Source: Antitrichia curtipendula (lineage: Eukaryota; Streptophyta; Bryopsida; Hypnales; Leucodontaceae). From it: a DNA stretch of 64,000 bases. Below are positions 25,739 through 38,700 of the stretch, one piece after another. A program made the position numbers and the translations under genes. Each line of letters starts with the position of its first letter. Position 1 is the first letter of the stretch. The stretch lies in contig OX579635.1 of assembly GCA_951230915.1 (NCBI GenBank), forward strand, positions 39,618,001 through 39,682,000, written 5' to 3'. The notes under the pieces are model-generated. The model saw only the letters and a list, made by a program, of their open reading frames with translations, made no database searches and was not told the DNA's origin.

Positions 25739-28700
25739 ATGGAAGACTGGGGATCATGGCTTGCGGAGAGGATGAGCGACCTCACGGTGGTTTCTGTCGT
25801 TTTCAGCACCGTCTTGGCTTACCTTCTGTGGGCGATTGCAGATCGCTGGGTGCTGCACAGAGGACGCAAAGGGCCTGCGCAATGGCCCATTCTAGGTACC
25901 GTATGCTTCATCCGTTTCGATCTATCAATGTATAAATCATTTCTCCTCTTTCATCTTTGAATTCTGCATGCAGGCTATAGTTGGGACAATGAAGTCATGC
26001 TTTGGTTCTGAAGGAATTGGATTTCTGTTTCTGTCGTTATAGTTTTTTTGAAATTTTGATCAGGTTGGGGTTCGTATTTGTAGTCTGATGAATATAATTT
26101 TGGTGCATTTGGTCACAATTGTTAGGGGCGACGGTAGAAGTGCTACGAAATTTTCACCAGTTCAACGACTGGGCGGTGTTTTATTTCCTCCGAGACGGGC
26201 TCACTTTTGACTGCAAAATGGCGAATGTGAACTTCATCTTCACGGCTGACCCTGCTAATGTGGAATACATTCTCAAGACTAACTTTGCTAACTACCCGAA
26301 GGTTAGTCTGTTGAATTTGCGTCATTTTCAGTGGCCTTTTGCACATTTTAGGAATCACTAATTAGTGACATTGCTAACCATTTACAGCGCAGTGACCACA
26401 GTGCAAGTTCTTCTTTTTCAGGTACTTTCACACGTATAGTGTGAGGAGATATACTGCGTCGCATTTATTACTCTTTAGTGTTTGTTGCAAAAAATTTACA
26501 ACGTTGTCACGTCTAATTGTTCGAACTTGCTGTACTAGAGAAATTCAAGAGTTCATGGCCACAATTTCTTACTCAGTTGTGAAATTGCATAGTTGCACAC
26601 TGTAGTGAACTTTTTTGTATTCCTCTGGTGCTGGCTCCATGTTTTTTACCTGCTTCGCGGTATAAATATTATGGCACACAAAGTCTTTTAATTTCGGAGT
26701 AGGTATGCGCAAGTGTCGTCTGCTTCACACTGTGTAAAGTCACAGCCTTTCATTTGCTTGAGTGCACGGAGACGAGTTTCCAAGTTGTTGAATACGTTTT
26801 TGAATTGTTGCCAAATAATCCAGGGGAAAATTTTTCACGAAAACTTTGAACTATTTCTGGGAGATGGCATTTTCAACGTGGATGGGGAGAGTTGGAAGCA
26901 GCAGCGCAAGACAGCAAGCTTTGAATTTGCTTCCCGAAAGCTGCGAGATTTCAGCACTGTGATCTTTCGAGATTACTCCGTGAAAGCGGCGTTTATCATC
27001 ACCAGCGCTTGCAGGACGCAGCAGCCACTTGACATGCAGGTCAGTTTCTCGATCATACCTTTGAGTGAGCTTAGCTTGGGGGTCACTTGTGAATTTTAAA
27101 AACTAGGAGAAAGCATGGATTAAGGCATAATAATGAGGAAAAAATGATAACTAACTAGAAATCTGACAAAAAAATCATGATTGCAATGGGTGTTACCATT
27201 ACAGGATTTGTTCATGAGGTTTACTTTGGATTCTATCTTCAAAATAGCGTTCGGGTGCGAGATTGACACGCTGAAGCCGGAGTTGCCGGAAGTGCCGTTC
27301 GCCAAGGCGTTTGATTTCACAAATGAGGTCACTTCCAAAAGGTTTCTGAATCCCTTCTGGAAGCTACAGCATGTTCTTAAAGTGGGCAATGAGGCTGCAG
27401 TGGTGGCCAGTGCAAAGGTGGTCAATGATTTCACTTACAGTGTCATTAAGGCCAGAAAATCGGAGCTGACCATGAGCACAAGAGGTCTCGGGAAAGAGGA
27501 TCTTCATACTTCGGTAAGTGATTGCTTTCGAGATTTTCTCTTCAGAGCTGACTAGAGTCTTCCCGTTAGTATATGATGTGAGGTTTCTGATGAACGTATC
27601 TGATACTTGCAAACATGTGAAGAAGAAAGATTGGAATCTTCAATATCCACGAGAGAAATCCAAATTGTCCATAGACACGAAAGAAAATGCAAATGCAAAT
27701 GACAGTTTAAACCTACCAATAAACTAAAACGTTATCCTTATAAAACTTATTTTTGTTATCTGCACTTTGACCTTGAAGGGTAGTCTGTGCAATTGTGATA
27801 TTACAGGCCTCATCATGATTGTGAAGAAGGGGGATGATTGTTTTGAATGGCCATATTCTGGCACATGTAGACCCCCTGAAATTTGCCAGAAAAATGATTA
27901 TGACCATACTTGGAACACTCTTTCCATGTTAATGTTAATGTGACTCAGTGTGGCACAATGTGGTGCTCACACAGATAACAAAATCATTTTCTCAAATAAA
28001 ATGAGATTGGGTTTATTACATATAATTATTCCGCTTTGGTCAGTTGTGTTCAAATGCAAGAGTCAATTTTAAGACTATATGAAGCCCCTATTTGACAGAT
28101 CAAGGTTCATTCCGAAACATTTTAGACGGTTCTACCTTATGTATGTTCCAAAATCTCCATCATGCAGGGGAAAGGCGACCTCTTCACAAGGTTCATGCTC
28201 TTGAACGAGGAAGGAGGAAAGCAGCAGTTCACAGACAAGAACTTTCGTGATACGCTACTGTCTTTTATAATCGCTGGAAGAGACACCACCGCTGTCATTT
28301 TATCATGGTTTGTGTACATGATCATGTTGCACCCTCATGTTGGTGACAAAATTTTCCAGGAGCTTCTTGCTCTCGACACCCAGTTCCAAGCTGTGAATAC
28401 GGACAGCAAATCTGAGCCCAAGACATTAGGTGGGGAAGATGACTTCAACCAAAGGATTTTGCGATTCTCGGAGTTGCTGACTCTCGACAGCCTCCTCAAG
28501 CTGCATTATCTTCATGCGTGCATCATGGAGACCTTGCGCCTGTATCCTGCTGTACCGATGGTAACTGAATCTCTGCACCCTGATGTACAGGTCAACTTTT
28601 TGTCACACATTTTTTGACTAATGTCATGTATCCTGTGAAATGTTAGGATACATGGGTGAGGATTGTCTATATTATTACGTATTAAGCTTGCTGAAAATTT

Positions 28701-30957
28701 TGAATTATTCTGCTGACAATATTGAATTAATGTACTTTTAGGCTACCGGTAATCACTTTGGGCTAGGCATATTCCGTGGAGTTTCAGTGTTTTGTTATGG
28801 ATTTGGGTGGGTGAGGAAGATAATGCGGCAGGTAACTCAAATCTGGAGCCCAAACATGGGGCTCTGCAAGCTGCAGTGCGTCTTCCACAGCCATGCTGGG
28901 GATTTGAGTTATTCGTATTATTTGAATGGATTTGTCACAATCTAGACCTTGGGAAATTGAGTGTTACATTTAGAAACTGCAAAGAGAGGAGTAGTGGATA
29001 TCTCTTTTATACCATCTCTTCTCATTATTAGGCCTCATTGAATTTTCATACAGAAGGGGAGTGCTTGATCTTGTGGACCAGCATAGTTTTTTTCTATCTA
29101 AGAGTTTAGAGTCCACTCACAAATGACTCAGCAGAGAAAAATATTGATCAGGAAATGTCACAGATTGCGATTGCAAACGCGTGATTCTGTCATTTCTCTT
29201 GAAATCTTGTCCCACTTCAAACTTGAATCTCCTATCAATATCAATTAAAATTTTAGCGCTCTTGCAGAGATTTCAAAAATTAATCTGGTTTTCAAACTAA
29301 CTGCTCCATTCTCACACCACAAGCCTTGAACTCCGACATCCATCCCCTGGACTTGTGAATGTGTGCAGGACGTGAAAAGTGCAGCGGCGGATGACGTACT
29401 TCCTGATGGGACAGCAGTAAAGAAAGGCAACATGGTTACCTACCTGCCCTATGGAATGGGGCGAATGCCTTCTCTATGGGGTCCGGATGCAGCAGAGTTC
29501 AAGCCAGAGAGGTGGCTCGTAGACGGGGTTGTCCAGCCTGAATCTCCCTTCAAATTTTCTGCTTTTCAAGTAAGCCAACCAGTCTTTTTTTTATTGTGAC
29601 TTCAAACCTGAGATGTTGTTGCAATGATGTAGAGTACATCAGTTATTAGTATAACTGTGGATATCATCGAACTTTGCTTTCATAATCACACTATCGTCTT
29701 ACAATCCACTGGAGGCTTGCAAGCTGACATTTAAGAGGGCTGGAGATCTGGGTTTTAAACCATAACCACCTTGGTCCTGGTTTCTATATTGACACTCAAT
29801 TTCTCCAAATTGAAGTTCGCAAAACTGTATCACTCGCCATGAGGTTATGTCAGGACAATCTAGAGCGTGGTAAGTTGTGGACGAGCATGAGACATCCTTT
29901 AAGGTAGAAAGACGTCGAACTGGACATGATTTTCGAAGCTTAGATATCTGAATTAGTCTCCGATTCTTCGCCCGTGTTTCATTGATGGCCCTTCCAGTGG
30001 CAGACATTCTCGAAGAAGGTCCGCGGATTGATTTGATGCTGTTTCGTATTGCCTTCAACACGAGGCCATTCCACAATTCGATCTCGAAATCGATTGCTGC
30101 GGCTTAGGAATGCATGTGTCCGAATCATCCGTCCTCCATGACTCTTGATGTATTTCCAAACCTTGTCAGCGTAGATCTTCGAGGAAAGCTGAATTACATG
30201 TTAGCACTGTGTGTATCCTTCACAAACCTGTTCACAAGCTGGTTATGTAGAAACCCCGTGTGAAACTTAGTAAACACATACCAAGCTCCGGTTTGATCCA
30301 CTCCAGGGATCACAATCCTCGGTTACGTTGCGTGTGCGTGATCAAACTCCCATTTCGTCTGTGAGTCGAAACCGATCCCATACAGTCTTCTTTTATCCCA
30401 GCAAAGGGACATAATCCAAGGGATATTTTCATCTTGAGAGGGAATAAATAAACCCCATTGTGACGGAGGATTGCCATCGAGATTGGAGGGAATTCGACCC
30501 ACTCCAGTCAGTCACAAGTTTCGGAATGAGTGCTGATGAAATGTTCGTCACAAGAAGACTGTTGCCTGCAATGGGCTTTCCGAACTTGTGTCTGGAATGG
30601 GTTCTGACCTCAACATGCTCTATTTTCAGTCCACAGAGCCCTGGGCTCCTGGTTTGAGTTGCCTCACCGATACAGTACGTTTTTGCATTTTCAAGGACCA
30701 TGTTCTAGTAGTTGGTTCCTGCTTGGTGTGGCTTAATAACGATCTTGGGGTGGACCGTGGATGTGACAATGCAGGCAGGGCCTCGGATTTGCCTTGGGAA
30801 GGACTCGGCCATGCTGCAGCTGCGGACGTGTCTTGCTCTTCTATGCAGGTTCTTCAAGTTCCAGTTGGAGCCAGGTTGTGTTGTGAAATACCGCCAAATG
30901 TCTATCCTGCTGTTGGCTAATGGTTTACATGTCAAAATAGTCAAGCGTTCTGATTAG
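25739..30957 (+). CDS. CYP704: Cytochrome P450, CYP704 family (CYP86 clan), seven exons
   Basis: Predicted exons: 25739-25895, 26126-26301, 26824-27039, 27205-27513, 28168-28590, 29369-29569, 30775-30957. All introns are GT-AG and the reading phase is kept throughout, giving 554 aa. An N-terminal membrane anchor lies at about residues 15-35, followed by a basic hinge and a GPAQWPILG proline-rich segment. The I-helix AGRDTT is at 322-327, the K-helix ETLR at 407-410, the FKPERW motif ends at 476, and the haem-binding loop FQAGPRICLG is at 493-502 with Cys500 as iron ligand. FQAGPRICLG with AGRDTT is typical of plant CYP86-clan fatty-acid omega-hydroxylases. CYP704B members hydroxylate long-chain fatty acids for sporopollenin in spore and pollen walls. 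The ER-membrane location and fatty-acid substrate follow from the family; the exact subfamily is inferred. No lesion seen. Confidence 0.93.
29570..30774. other. P450 intron 6 with GC-richer insertion
   Basis: From about 29,690 to 30,700 the base composition is clearly richer in GC than other introns, with open frames on the minus strand (29,699-30,076 and 30,429-30,701). No known domain could be named. A degraded retroelement or captured gene fragment is possible. Confidence 0.35.
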
Positions 30958-30995
30958 TTGATATATGAACTCAGTGTATTGTAATGTAGATTAAC

Positions 30996-32300
30996 TTAAG
31001 GTAGCCGACCTCATTCCGACCAGGGACCTATTTTTGTTAAGGTAGTATGCTCTTAAAGTGCCACTGACTTTAACCCCTAAATGCCCGAGGCATCAAAATC
31101 TGGTGTTTGCAAAACTTTGAAGTCAAATAAAACTCAACCAAGTTGCTATTTTTAGTAGTTTAATATTTTTGGAAAGTTCTTTGTGAAGTCTAGTTTTAGC
31201 ATCAAAAATCCGATCTTGAAAATAATCAATAGTAATTTTTCTATTAAAGATTTTGTGCAAGGGTACCCATTGCAATCTTGACTTCCCGTAGTGTTGAGAG
31301 CTCTTGGAAATGAGCCTCAAATACAATAGACCTTGGATCAAAAATCACATTCAAAATTCATTTAAAAAAACTATAGAGTAGATTTTAAGAAGCCATAAGT
31401 TGATTGGGGTTATACATGTTACGCTCTTTAACCTCATATTTTTTTGGTCACCATTTTTTTAGATTCGACTTGTGAAAAGAAGATTGAAAGTTTTTTGCAG
31501 TTTTAACACCCTCATGGTCAAACATTATAATCTTTCACTCTATAAGTGATATTGTTGTGTTTTCTTTTCCTATGAGATCTCTAACATGTGTAGTTTGAAT
31601 TGGTACGGTTACAATTTAAAAAAATCTGATACAACTTATCAAAATGTTGGCATTTTGTTCAATTTAGAGCAAATTCCAAGTCACTCAAAATAGGCCTTGG
31701 GCATTTAGGGGTTAAACCGCCATCTATAACCTGTGTACATCTCCAGAATCAATTATGTACCTATGTGGAAGAAACGCTTTCAGAACCAAACTTTGTTCCT
31801 TAATAACTTTTGCATACAGTATCTAAATGTCCCATTCTTTGGTGCGTTGGAACCTCCTTTCACTTACCAACAAGAGCATATGAAAATTTGACCAATTTAA
31901 TAATTGTAACTAGGCTCGGTAGCAAAAAGTGGCGGTTTGGGGGGTACCCACCTTATACAGGTTACTCTCTTTCCAATCAATAGGAAAAAAGGAATGATTA
32001 ATTATGGCACAATTCCCAATGCAATTGTGGCACATCACGATCGGTTGTAGTCTTGGTTGTTTATGCAATCAACCTATGGTTGGAAATGGGAAGACCTATG
32101 CCTATGTGACAAGAGTAGGTCGAACAAAATCCTCAACTTAAAAATTCATAGTAATTATGTTTTGAGAAATAAAATTATGAAAAATTATGAAATCCTTCTA
32201 AACTCTATTTTTGTACATGGAAAATTTTCTCCACTCAAGAAATTTGTGCTCCAAATATGCGTAATTGCTTAAATAGTTGGAATGAGGTCGGCTACCTTAA
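30996..32300. repeat. Inverted-terminus element (AAGGTAGCCGACCTCATTCC) with nested insertion
   Basis: The left end TTAAGGTAGCCGACCTCATT is matched by the reverse complement of the right end over about 22 bp, 1.3 kb apart and just after the P450 stop. Inside lies a TTAA element (31,070-31,715), so this one was inserted into. Confidence 0.7.
31070..31715 (+). repeat. TTAA-bounded miniature element (646 bp), nested
   Basis: Starts TTAACCCCTAAATGCCC and ends GGGCATTTAGGGGTTAA: perfect 17-bp inverted ends including TTAA. Nested in the element at 30,996-32,300, so it is the younger of the two. Confidence 0.75.
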
Positions 32301-35300
32301 AGCATTGTTTGTCCATCACCAAAGTTGCAGATCTAATTTTTTTCTTTGGAATAATTAATGATCTCTAGGATTGCATGAGGATGGAAAATGATTCTAAGGT
32401 ACGCAGTCCTATTATGGTTACTATTCCCAATTGCATCTCTATGTACATCTATCTTTTACTTAAGGTCTAACACTTTCAATTGAAGTGGGGTTGAAGTATT
32501 TCCATTTTTAAAAATGTTATTAGGATTATTCAACTTGATGAGTGATGACTACATTGTCAATTTTGTTAAATTGGTGTGATTCCAGGCACCAAAAAATCTA
32601 ACAATTACCTACACAAAGTTCTAAAACTTTAAGCTATGATTGGTTTAAGTTGATGTTGTAAGTGGTGTGGCCTAAAAGTGCCCAAGTTGTGGAATTCTAC
32701 CAAAACAAAATGATGTTCTCCATTATTCATTGAATTTAAACCATTCAAAAAATTTGAATAATGCAAAGCATTTGTGCACTCATTTTAATTTAAAATTACA
32801 TAATTAGTGATAAGATATTTTATACCAAAATTATACATCAATATTTGGTAATTAAAAAGTTTTAAATGTTATTATTAGGATATTCACTTATGATTTAATC
32901 AAAAAAATTAAATTAATGATTCTAATGTAGGAAATGAATATTTAATAAGTATTACGTAAATCAAATGTTTACCTTAAGATATTACTTTGAATTCTTGTAT
33001 AGTGCATATTACAAATTTATTGCATTTTGAAATGCTTACAAGGTTTTGTCAATAGTTTGATAGACAATCATTGACATTATTGATGTAAAACTTTTCAAAA
33101 TTACCTTAGATAAATAAATTAGTCATTTAAATTAATCTAAAGCATTAGCAAATAATATGGAATTTTTTTTGAATTAAAAATTAATTCTTTCCATAGGATT
33201 ATGATTTGTTTTTTCCAAATCTTCATCCTTATCCTAAAGCAAGGTATTCTTGCAGTGTCAGATTATAAAGGTTATTTGATTTCATGATTTTTTTTTAACG
33301 ATATTGTAGAAATCAAAATTTATTCCTACTTGTGTCAAAATAAGGCATACAACTAATTGCAATTTGTAAGTATTTGTATCTACATGACAATGTAATATTT
33401 TTTAATGTCTTTTTGGTATTACTTTGTATTTGTGTTTGGGAGTAGCTACCTTTGTACCGTGGAGGGTGGATTCAACAAAATCTTAAATGGCAATGTCAAA
33501 AGTAGGTCTTTTGAGAGGACAATCCAAATACCATCCACATTTTTCTCAATGCATGGAATTCCAAGATTTCATGATCCCCTTTGCAAACATACACTCTTTA
33601 CTTTCTTTGTTCAAATAGTTTGTCAATAACGTGGAAGATTTGGAAATGACTTTTGCAAGGAAAACTATATTCTTACAGTATCTATAAACCCTCCTTGTAA
33701 ACCTTAGCATGAATGGTTTGAAGTTGAGTTGTGTGTTGACCCTTAAACTGAATTCCATTGTCCTTTGTTCAAGGAACAAAATGGATTTTGGGCAAGCTCC
33801 TATAGCCTCAATATGCATCATGATTTTTTGAAATTTTTTATAAAGACAGAAAAACTTATTAGCTTTTTGGTAATATAGTTGTTTTTTCAGCCGATATCCA
33901 AGAGCAAAAGTTATGACACAAAAGGTCTTTTTTAAAGTGCAAAAAAAACTCTTCATATAAATTTTAAAAATTTAATTTGTTTCTCATAGATTGTAATTTT
34001 ATCTATATGGAAAGTTTTAATTCATTCCATTTGGATTTGTTAACTAAAATTTATAGACTATTTTATTTTTTGGGCAATTAGAGTTTTTTTTTTGAAAAGA
34101 TAATTTATAGAATTCATTTCTAAATGCAATTTTCACAACTAAAAAAAATTGTTTAAAAAGGTTAATTTTGCTTGCTAAAACAATCCCACCGTTGGACTTA
34201 TAGTGTTTCAATTCCATTTTAGAGCTATTAACAATTTTTTTTAAATTTTAATCTTGAACTAATTTTTAAGGATGAAATCAAGTGTTTCTTTTTTGAAATT
34301 TCTTTCCTAGACTTTCAACCCAATTCTTCAATACAGAAGCATATTTAAATTCAAAGTCTATAGTGCAAAACATTTCCACAAATGGAGGTCAGAGTCATTT
34401 GAAATTATAGACCATCATGAGGTTCATAGTCAAATTTTATTTGCTTTAAGAATGGCATGGTGTACTTAGGATCTGCAATGGGAAGTTGTTTTTTCAATTC
34501 AAAATGAGAAGCCACCCTCACTCTACGAACAACTTTGAAGACCCATTCATCAACTGCACTTGAAGTCTAATCTACTGGATTGGAATAATTATCATAAAAA
34601 AATTTAACCAACAAAAATAGCGTCCCTAAACTCTTATTGTACCTAGTAAAAGATTTATAAGAATATGCAAAATTACACATAATGACAAATGTTATTCATA
34701 GTAGAGCAAGAAGATACTAATTCATTTAACAACGAGAACAAATGGAAGGCTTAAGAATTGAAAACAAATATGAAATTAAAAATAAAACTTTGGAAATAAA
34801 CTTGGTAGAAGATTCCATTTAGAACTTGAATTGTTGAAGTGAACCAAATTCTTTTATTTTTATTTTTATTTGGCTTCAGCTATAAGTGAAATCTTCTTGG
34901 AAGAAAAACTCTTCAAAATGAAAGAGTGGTTGCTGAGCAATATTTTAATAAAGTAAAGCTTGTGAACAAAATTTATAGAAACTTAAGATTTTTGTTTTTT
35001 CCTAGAAAAACAAGATTTACTATGTTAAAAAATGTAAAGTGAACATCCAATATTTAAAACAATGACAATGGTGATGGTCATAACTAAACAAACTTCAGAG
35101 ACTAACAAGCCAAATGAAATGAAAATTGATAGAAAAAAAAGGATTACCAGTTGACTTTATAGAACACTGCCAATACAATTGCAACGTCCCTTTGACCTCT
35201 AAACTAATACTTTCAACAACATAATGTCTAGGGAAGTCATTTGTGTGATCTTGGCTAATAGAGTAATAGCATACAACCATGCTTGCAAATGATGGTTGCC

Positions 35301-35869
35301 GTCCCATACTGTAAACATCTTGCCAAAGAAAACTTTGAGATCTTCATCATTTTCCAATTTTTCCTCAAATGCAGTAATTTCCCACACTTAATTGACACTC
35401 CACAATTTAATTATATCATCAATGACATCTACTATGTTTCCCTCATTGTTCTCCAAATCCACATTAAAAAATCCCATTTCCTTCCATGTAACCACAAACA
35501 ACAAAGTGTGTAGTTAGATTTATCACACCATTTTTTAGAATAGACTTTATAATTAGCAATGAAATCATATGACATAAATGAATATTGGTTTTTGATTTTG
35601 CCTTTAGTGATACCTCAACCTCTCAAGACAAGATGAGGTGTTCACATGTTCTTTCTTCAAAAAGCCATGCAATTGTAACTCTAGTTGATTCTCAAAAAGA
35701 AACTCAAGTATAGCATCTAATCTTCTTGTTTGTGGATTCTCTTTTGTTAACATCTCTAAAATGATGTCTAAATGTAATCAATTGCCATGCAATAATAAAA
35801 ATGATTGATGTAATCTAAAAAATAAAATCTGAACCACATAGAAGTTTTTTAAAATTGTTTGTATTGGAT
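32301..35869. other. AT-rich DNA with a decayed TTAA element
   Basis: No gene supported. From about 33,737 the sequence resembles the reverse complement of the right part of the element at 40,352-41,281 (AACAAAATGGATTTTGGGCAAGCTC shared, with differences), so another, right-end-less copy lies here. Confidence 0.4.
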
Positions 35870-36004
35870 CACTACAAAAAAACAAGGGTATAAATGACTT
35901 CACAACTATGACTATAAGTACAACAATGACTATAAAATAGTCATTTTGCAATCATTGTGTAGTCATTGTTGTGAAGTCATTTATACCCTTGTTTTCTTGT
36001 AGTG
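35870..36004. mobile_element. CACTA-type miniature element (135 bp)
   Basis: Ends CACTACAAAAAAACAAGG and CCTTGTTTTCTTGTAGTG are inverted; the element is flanked by the 3-bp direct repeat GAT. CACTA termini with 3-bp duplication define the CACTA (EnSpm) superfamily. Nearly all of it is a hairpin with repeated AGTCATT motifs. Confidence 0.85.
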
Positions 36005-36559
36005 GATGAGCTTAGAAAATAGCTCATATATTAGCACATTTGTATAATTATTGACCAATACTAACAAACAATTTGTATTGGCCAAGCTTCCCTAGGACAT
36101 AAGATATACTTAAAGGATTAGTATTTGATACCTAAATCCTAAAAAAAGAATATCTTTCAATCTAAACCAAAATTACAAATTTCTCTAGTTTGTATATATG
36201 AATTCTACAATATATAATTCAATATAGCAACCATCAATGGTTGTCTACTATGAAGGCAAAAAAACATTGAAGCATTTGACCAAATTTTTTGTCTTGGATA
36301 GTTTATTATATCTTATAATCCATATTTACGCGTGTTGTAGAATAACTTAGGAGCTAAATTAATAAAACTGGAGTATGTAGTAAAGTTTGTTCTAGGGAGA
36401 CTATCTAATAGGAATTCTAAATTAATTCTATTAGTCCATTGCAACAAAGAATTTGATAAGAAAGTGTTCCTTTATTACAAATACATTTGATTTCTCCTCA
36501 CAAGATAAGTCTAATTACTTAATTTTTCTCTCCACTCTTAATGCCCACCAGAATAAAGT

Positions 36560-38700
36560 GTTATTCCAAATTGGTTGATCTTGATTTTATCTTCATCAAC
36601 TTCAACCTTCCTCACCAAATTGGCTTCCGTGCTCTACATGCATTGCAGCAACCCAAATTGGCTTTCTTTTTTTCTACCAGCTAGTAGCTGGTCACTTGTC
36701 TTCGCCTCCCTTTATCACACCAGAAATTTCATGTACCAACTTGGAATTTTCTACATATCACATTAAGGAGCCTTCAGTATTTCGAATGGGACTTCTCAAC
36801 TATAACTTTATCTTTGTCTCCTTGGAAATCACCAAGATTTAATTCACCAACTTGGTTTTAACTGACTGCCTTACATACATTCAATAATATTCTCTCCAAA
36901 TTTCAGATGGCAATATGCATTTACAATAGGCCAAATTGGAACTAAAACAAGACAACACTCAAACTTTTTGAATTGGTATCATGCACACCATACACAAAAC
37001 TCTCAAACAATAAATTAACCATTCATAAATTAATTGATAATATTCAAATAATTTCACGAAGTTTCCTTTAACCCCGAAAGCCCCGTTTGTCCCCTTGGGG
37101 GACAATTTGGGTCCGGGTAGGTTCCTATTGTCTCAATTTGAAGTGAAATTTTTTGAGGTTGTGTAGCTCTGCAAGAGCTTTGTGGATATATAAGTTTTGT
37201 ATAAATCGGATGCCGGATGAAAAAGTTATGGTACAATGAGCAAGAAATAGAGATTGGTGGGCAACCCCCAAAAAATTACAAAAAGTCAAAATAATTTTTT
37301 TTGAATTTTTTTCCCAAAAGATTATGTTTTTACCTACACGCGAAGCTTTGATTCATTCTATTTGGACTAGGGATGAGAAAGTTATGGACAATCTTAGTTT
37401 TTGGGCAATTTAAGCATCTTCTTGAAAAAAAACTTTTTGTTCAACTTTGAATGCTAATATCTTCCAATCCGTACAGTCAAATTTGATGAAATTTTTACTA
37501 CATGATCTCAGACAAGTTAAGTACAATATATTACGATTAAATTCCCCCAAAAACAAAAAAATTGGTTTCTTTAAGTGAATACAACAGAATTGGTAGTTTT
37601 GAGTGTTTTTTGGCAGAAAACACCCTTGGGGCTTTAGGGGTTAAATCCTTCTTCATTCAGAACACTACAACGACACAGCTAACCAACTTTAGGCTTCTCA
37701 TTAAATTAACACACATGTTTTCAACTAACTTGGATTGAAATCACATAGGTATAAATTCTCAACTAGGCTTTCCATAAATTCATTCTAAGTTAATCCATAC
37801 TTTTCAATACTACATTGCATCATTTAAAATATGCGCTCATCATACAAGACACCATATACCAATTAGAAAATATCCTTTCCATTTAATTCCAAATTGGTGA
37901 TCAGATCACCGTTTACAGATTTACAGTTTCGTTAATATATTCCAACTTGGAGCCTAATTGATCTATAATCATACAATTTAAGCTCTTCAACTTCTAACTT
38001 GGCTTCTACTCACTCCATTGCTAAACACACTTGAAGTTCTTGTTCTTCCCAACTTGGACATAATCATTTCCGTCCCATAAACACATAGACATAGACATCA
38101 CACCAATTGCTCTACATAAATTCAGAACTTCCCAATTTGGTGCACCTTTGTGCAACAACGAACTTGGTTTCACTTCACAATTATCCAACTAGGACTTACA
38201 CACATTCATTCACCATCTCCATGGAATTTCACAACCTAGATTTCCCTCATAATACTGCAGATTCACACTCACTCACACATTAAACTTCAACTAGGAAAAA
38301 TTCATCACACACCAAATAGAAAACCAGCTTGCTAATTGGACTCACTATCAAAACTCTCAAAACAATAGTCTCTCCAAAGACAAAGAAAACATCCTAATAG
38401 GAAAATTCCAAATTGGTGCTTACCAATTTGGAATAAAATCAGTTACTACAGCAACTTGCAGTTAACTGCCCGATTTGGAACTTGTCGCCAAACCAGGACA
38501 TTCCGACTTGGTTTACAAATTGCTCACTAAGCAATCACTATGGATCACCACATAGTTCCGACTTGGAATTCACATCCCCAAACTCAAAAGTAGAACCCAA
38601 AATTGTACCTCCAACTTGGTAATAACAACTATAAAACTACCAAATTGGAACAAAAATCAACAATTAAATAGCAAAACACTCCGATTTGGAATTCAAATAC
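36560..38700 (+). repeat. Degenerate array of CAAYTTGG-centred motifs
   Basis: About 30 occurrences of CCAAATTGG, CCAACTTGG, CGACTTGG or close variants, spaced mostly 30-60 bp apart on one strand and often followed by A/T-rich then TTCAC/CTCAC words. The array is interrupted by the TTAA element at 37,068-37,644. No reading frame spans it. Confidence 0.55.
37068..37644 (+). repeat. TTAA-bounded miniature element (577 bp)
   Basis: Starts TTAACCCCGAAAGCCCC and ends GGGGCTTTAGGGGTTAA, inverted with one mismatch. Inserted inside the TTGG motif array. Confidence 0.75.

Noticed and set aside
27120..28325. Minus-strand frames in the P450 locus
   Set aside because: Antisense to P450 exons 4 and 5.
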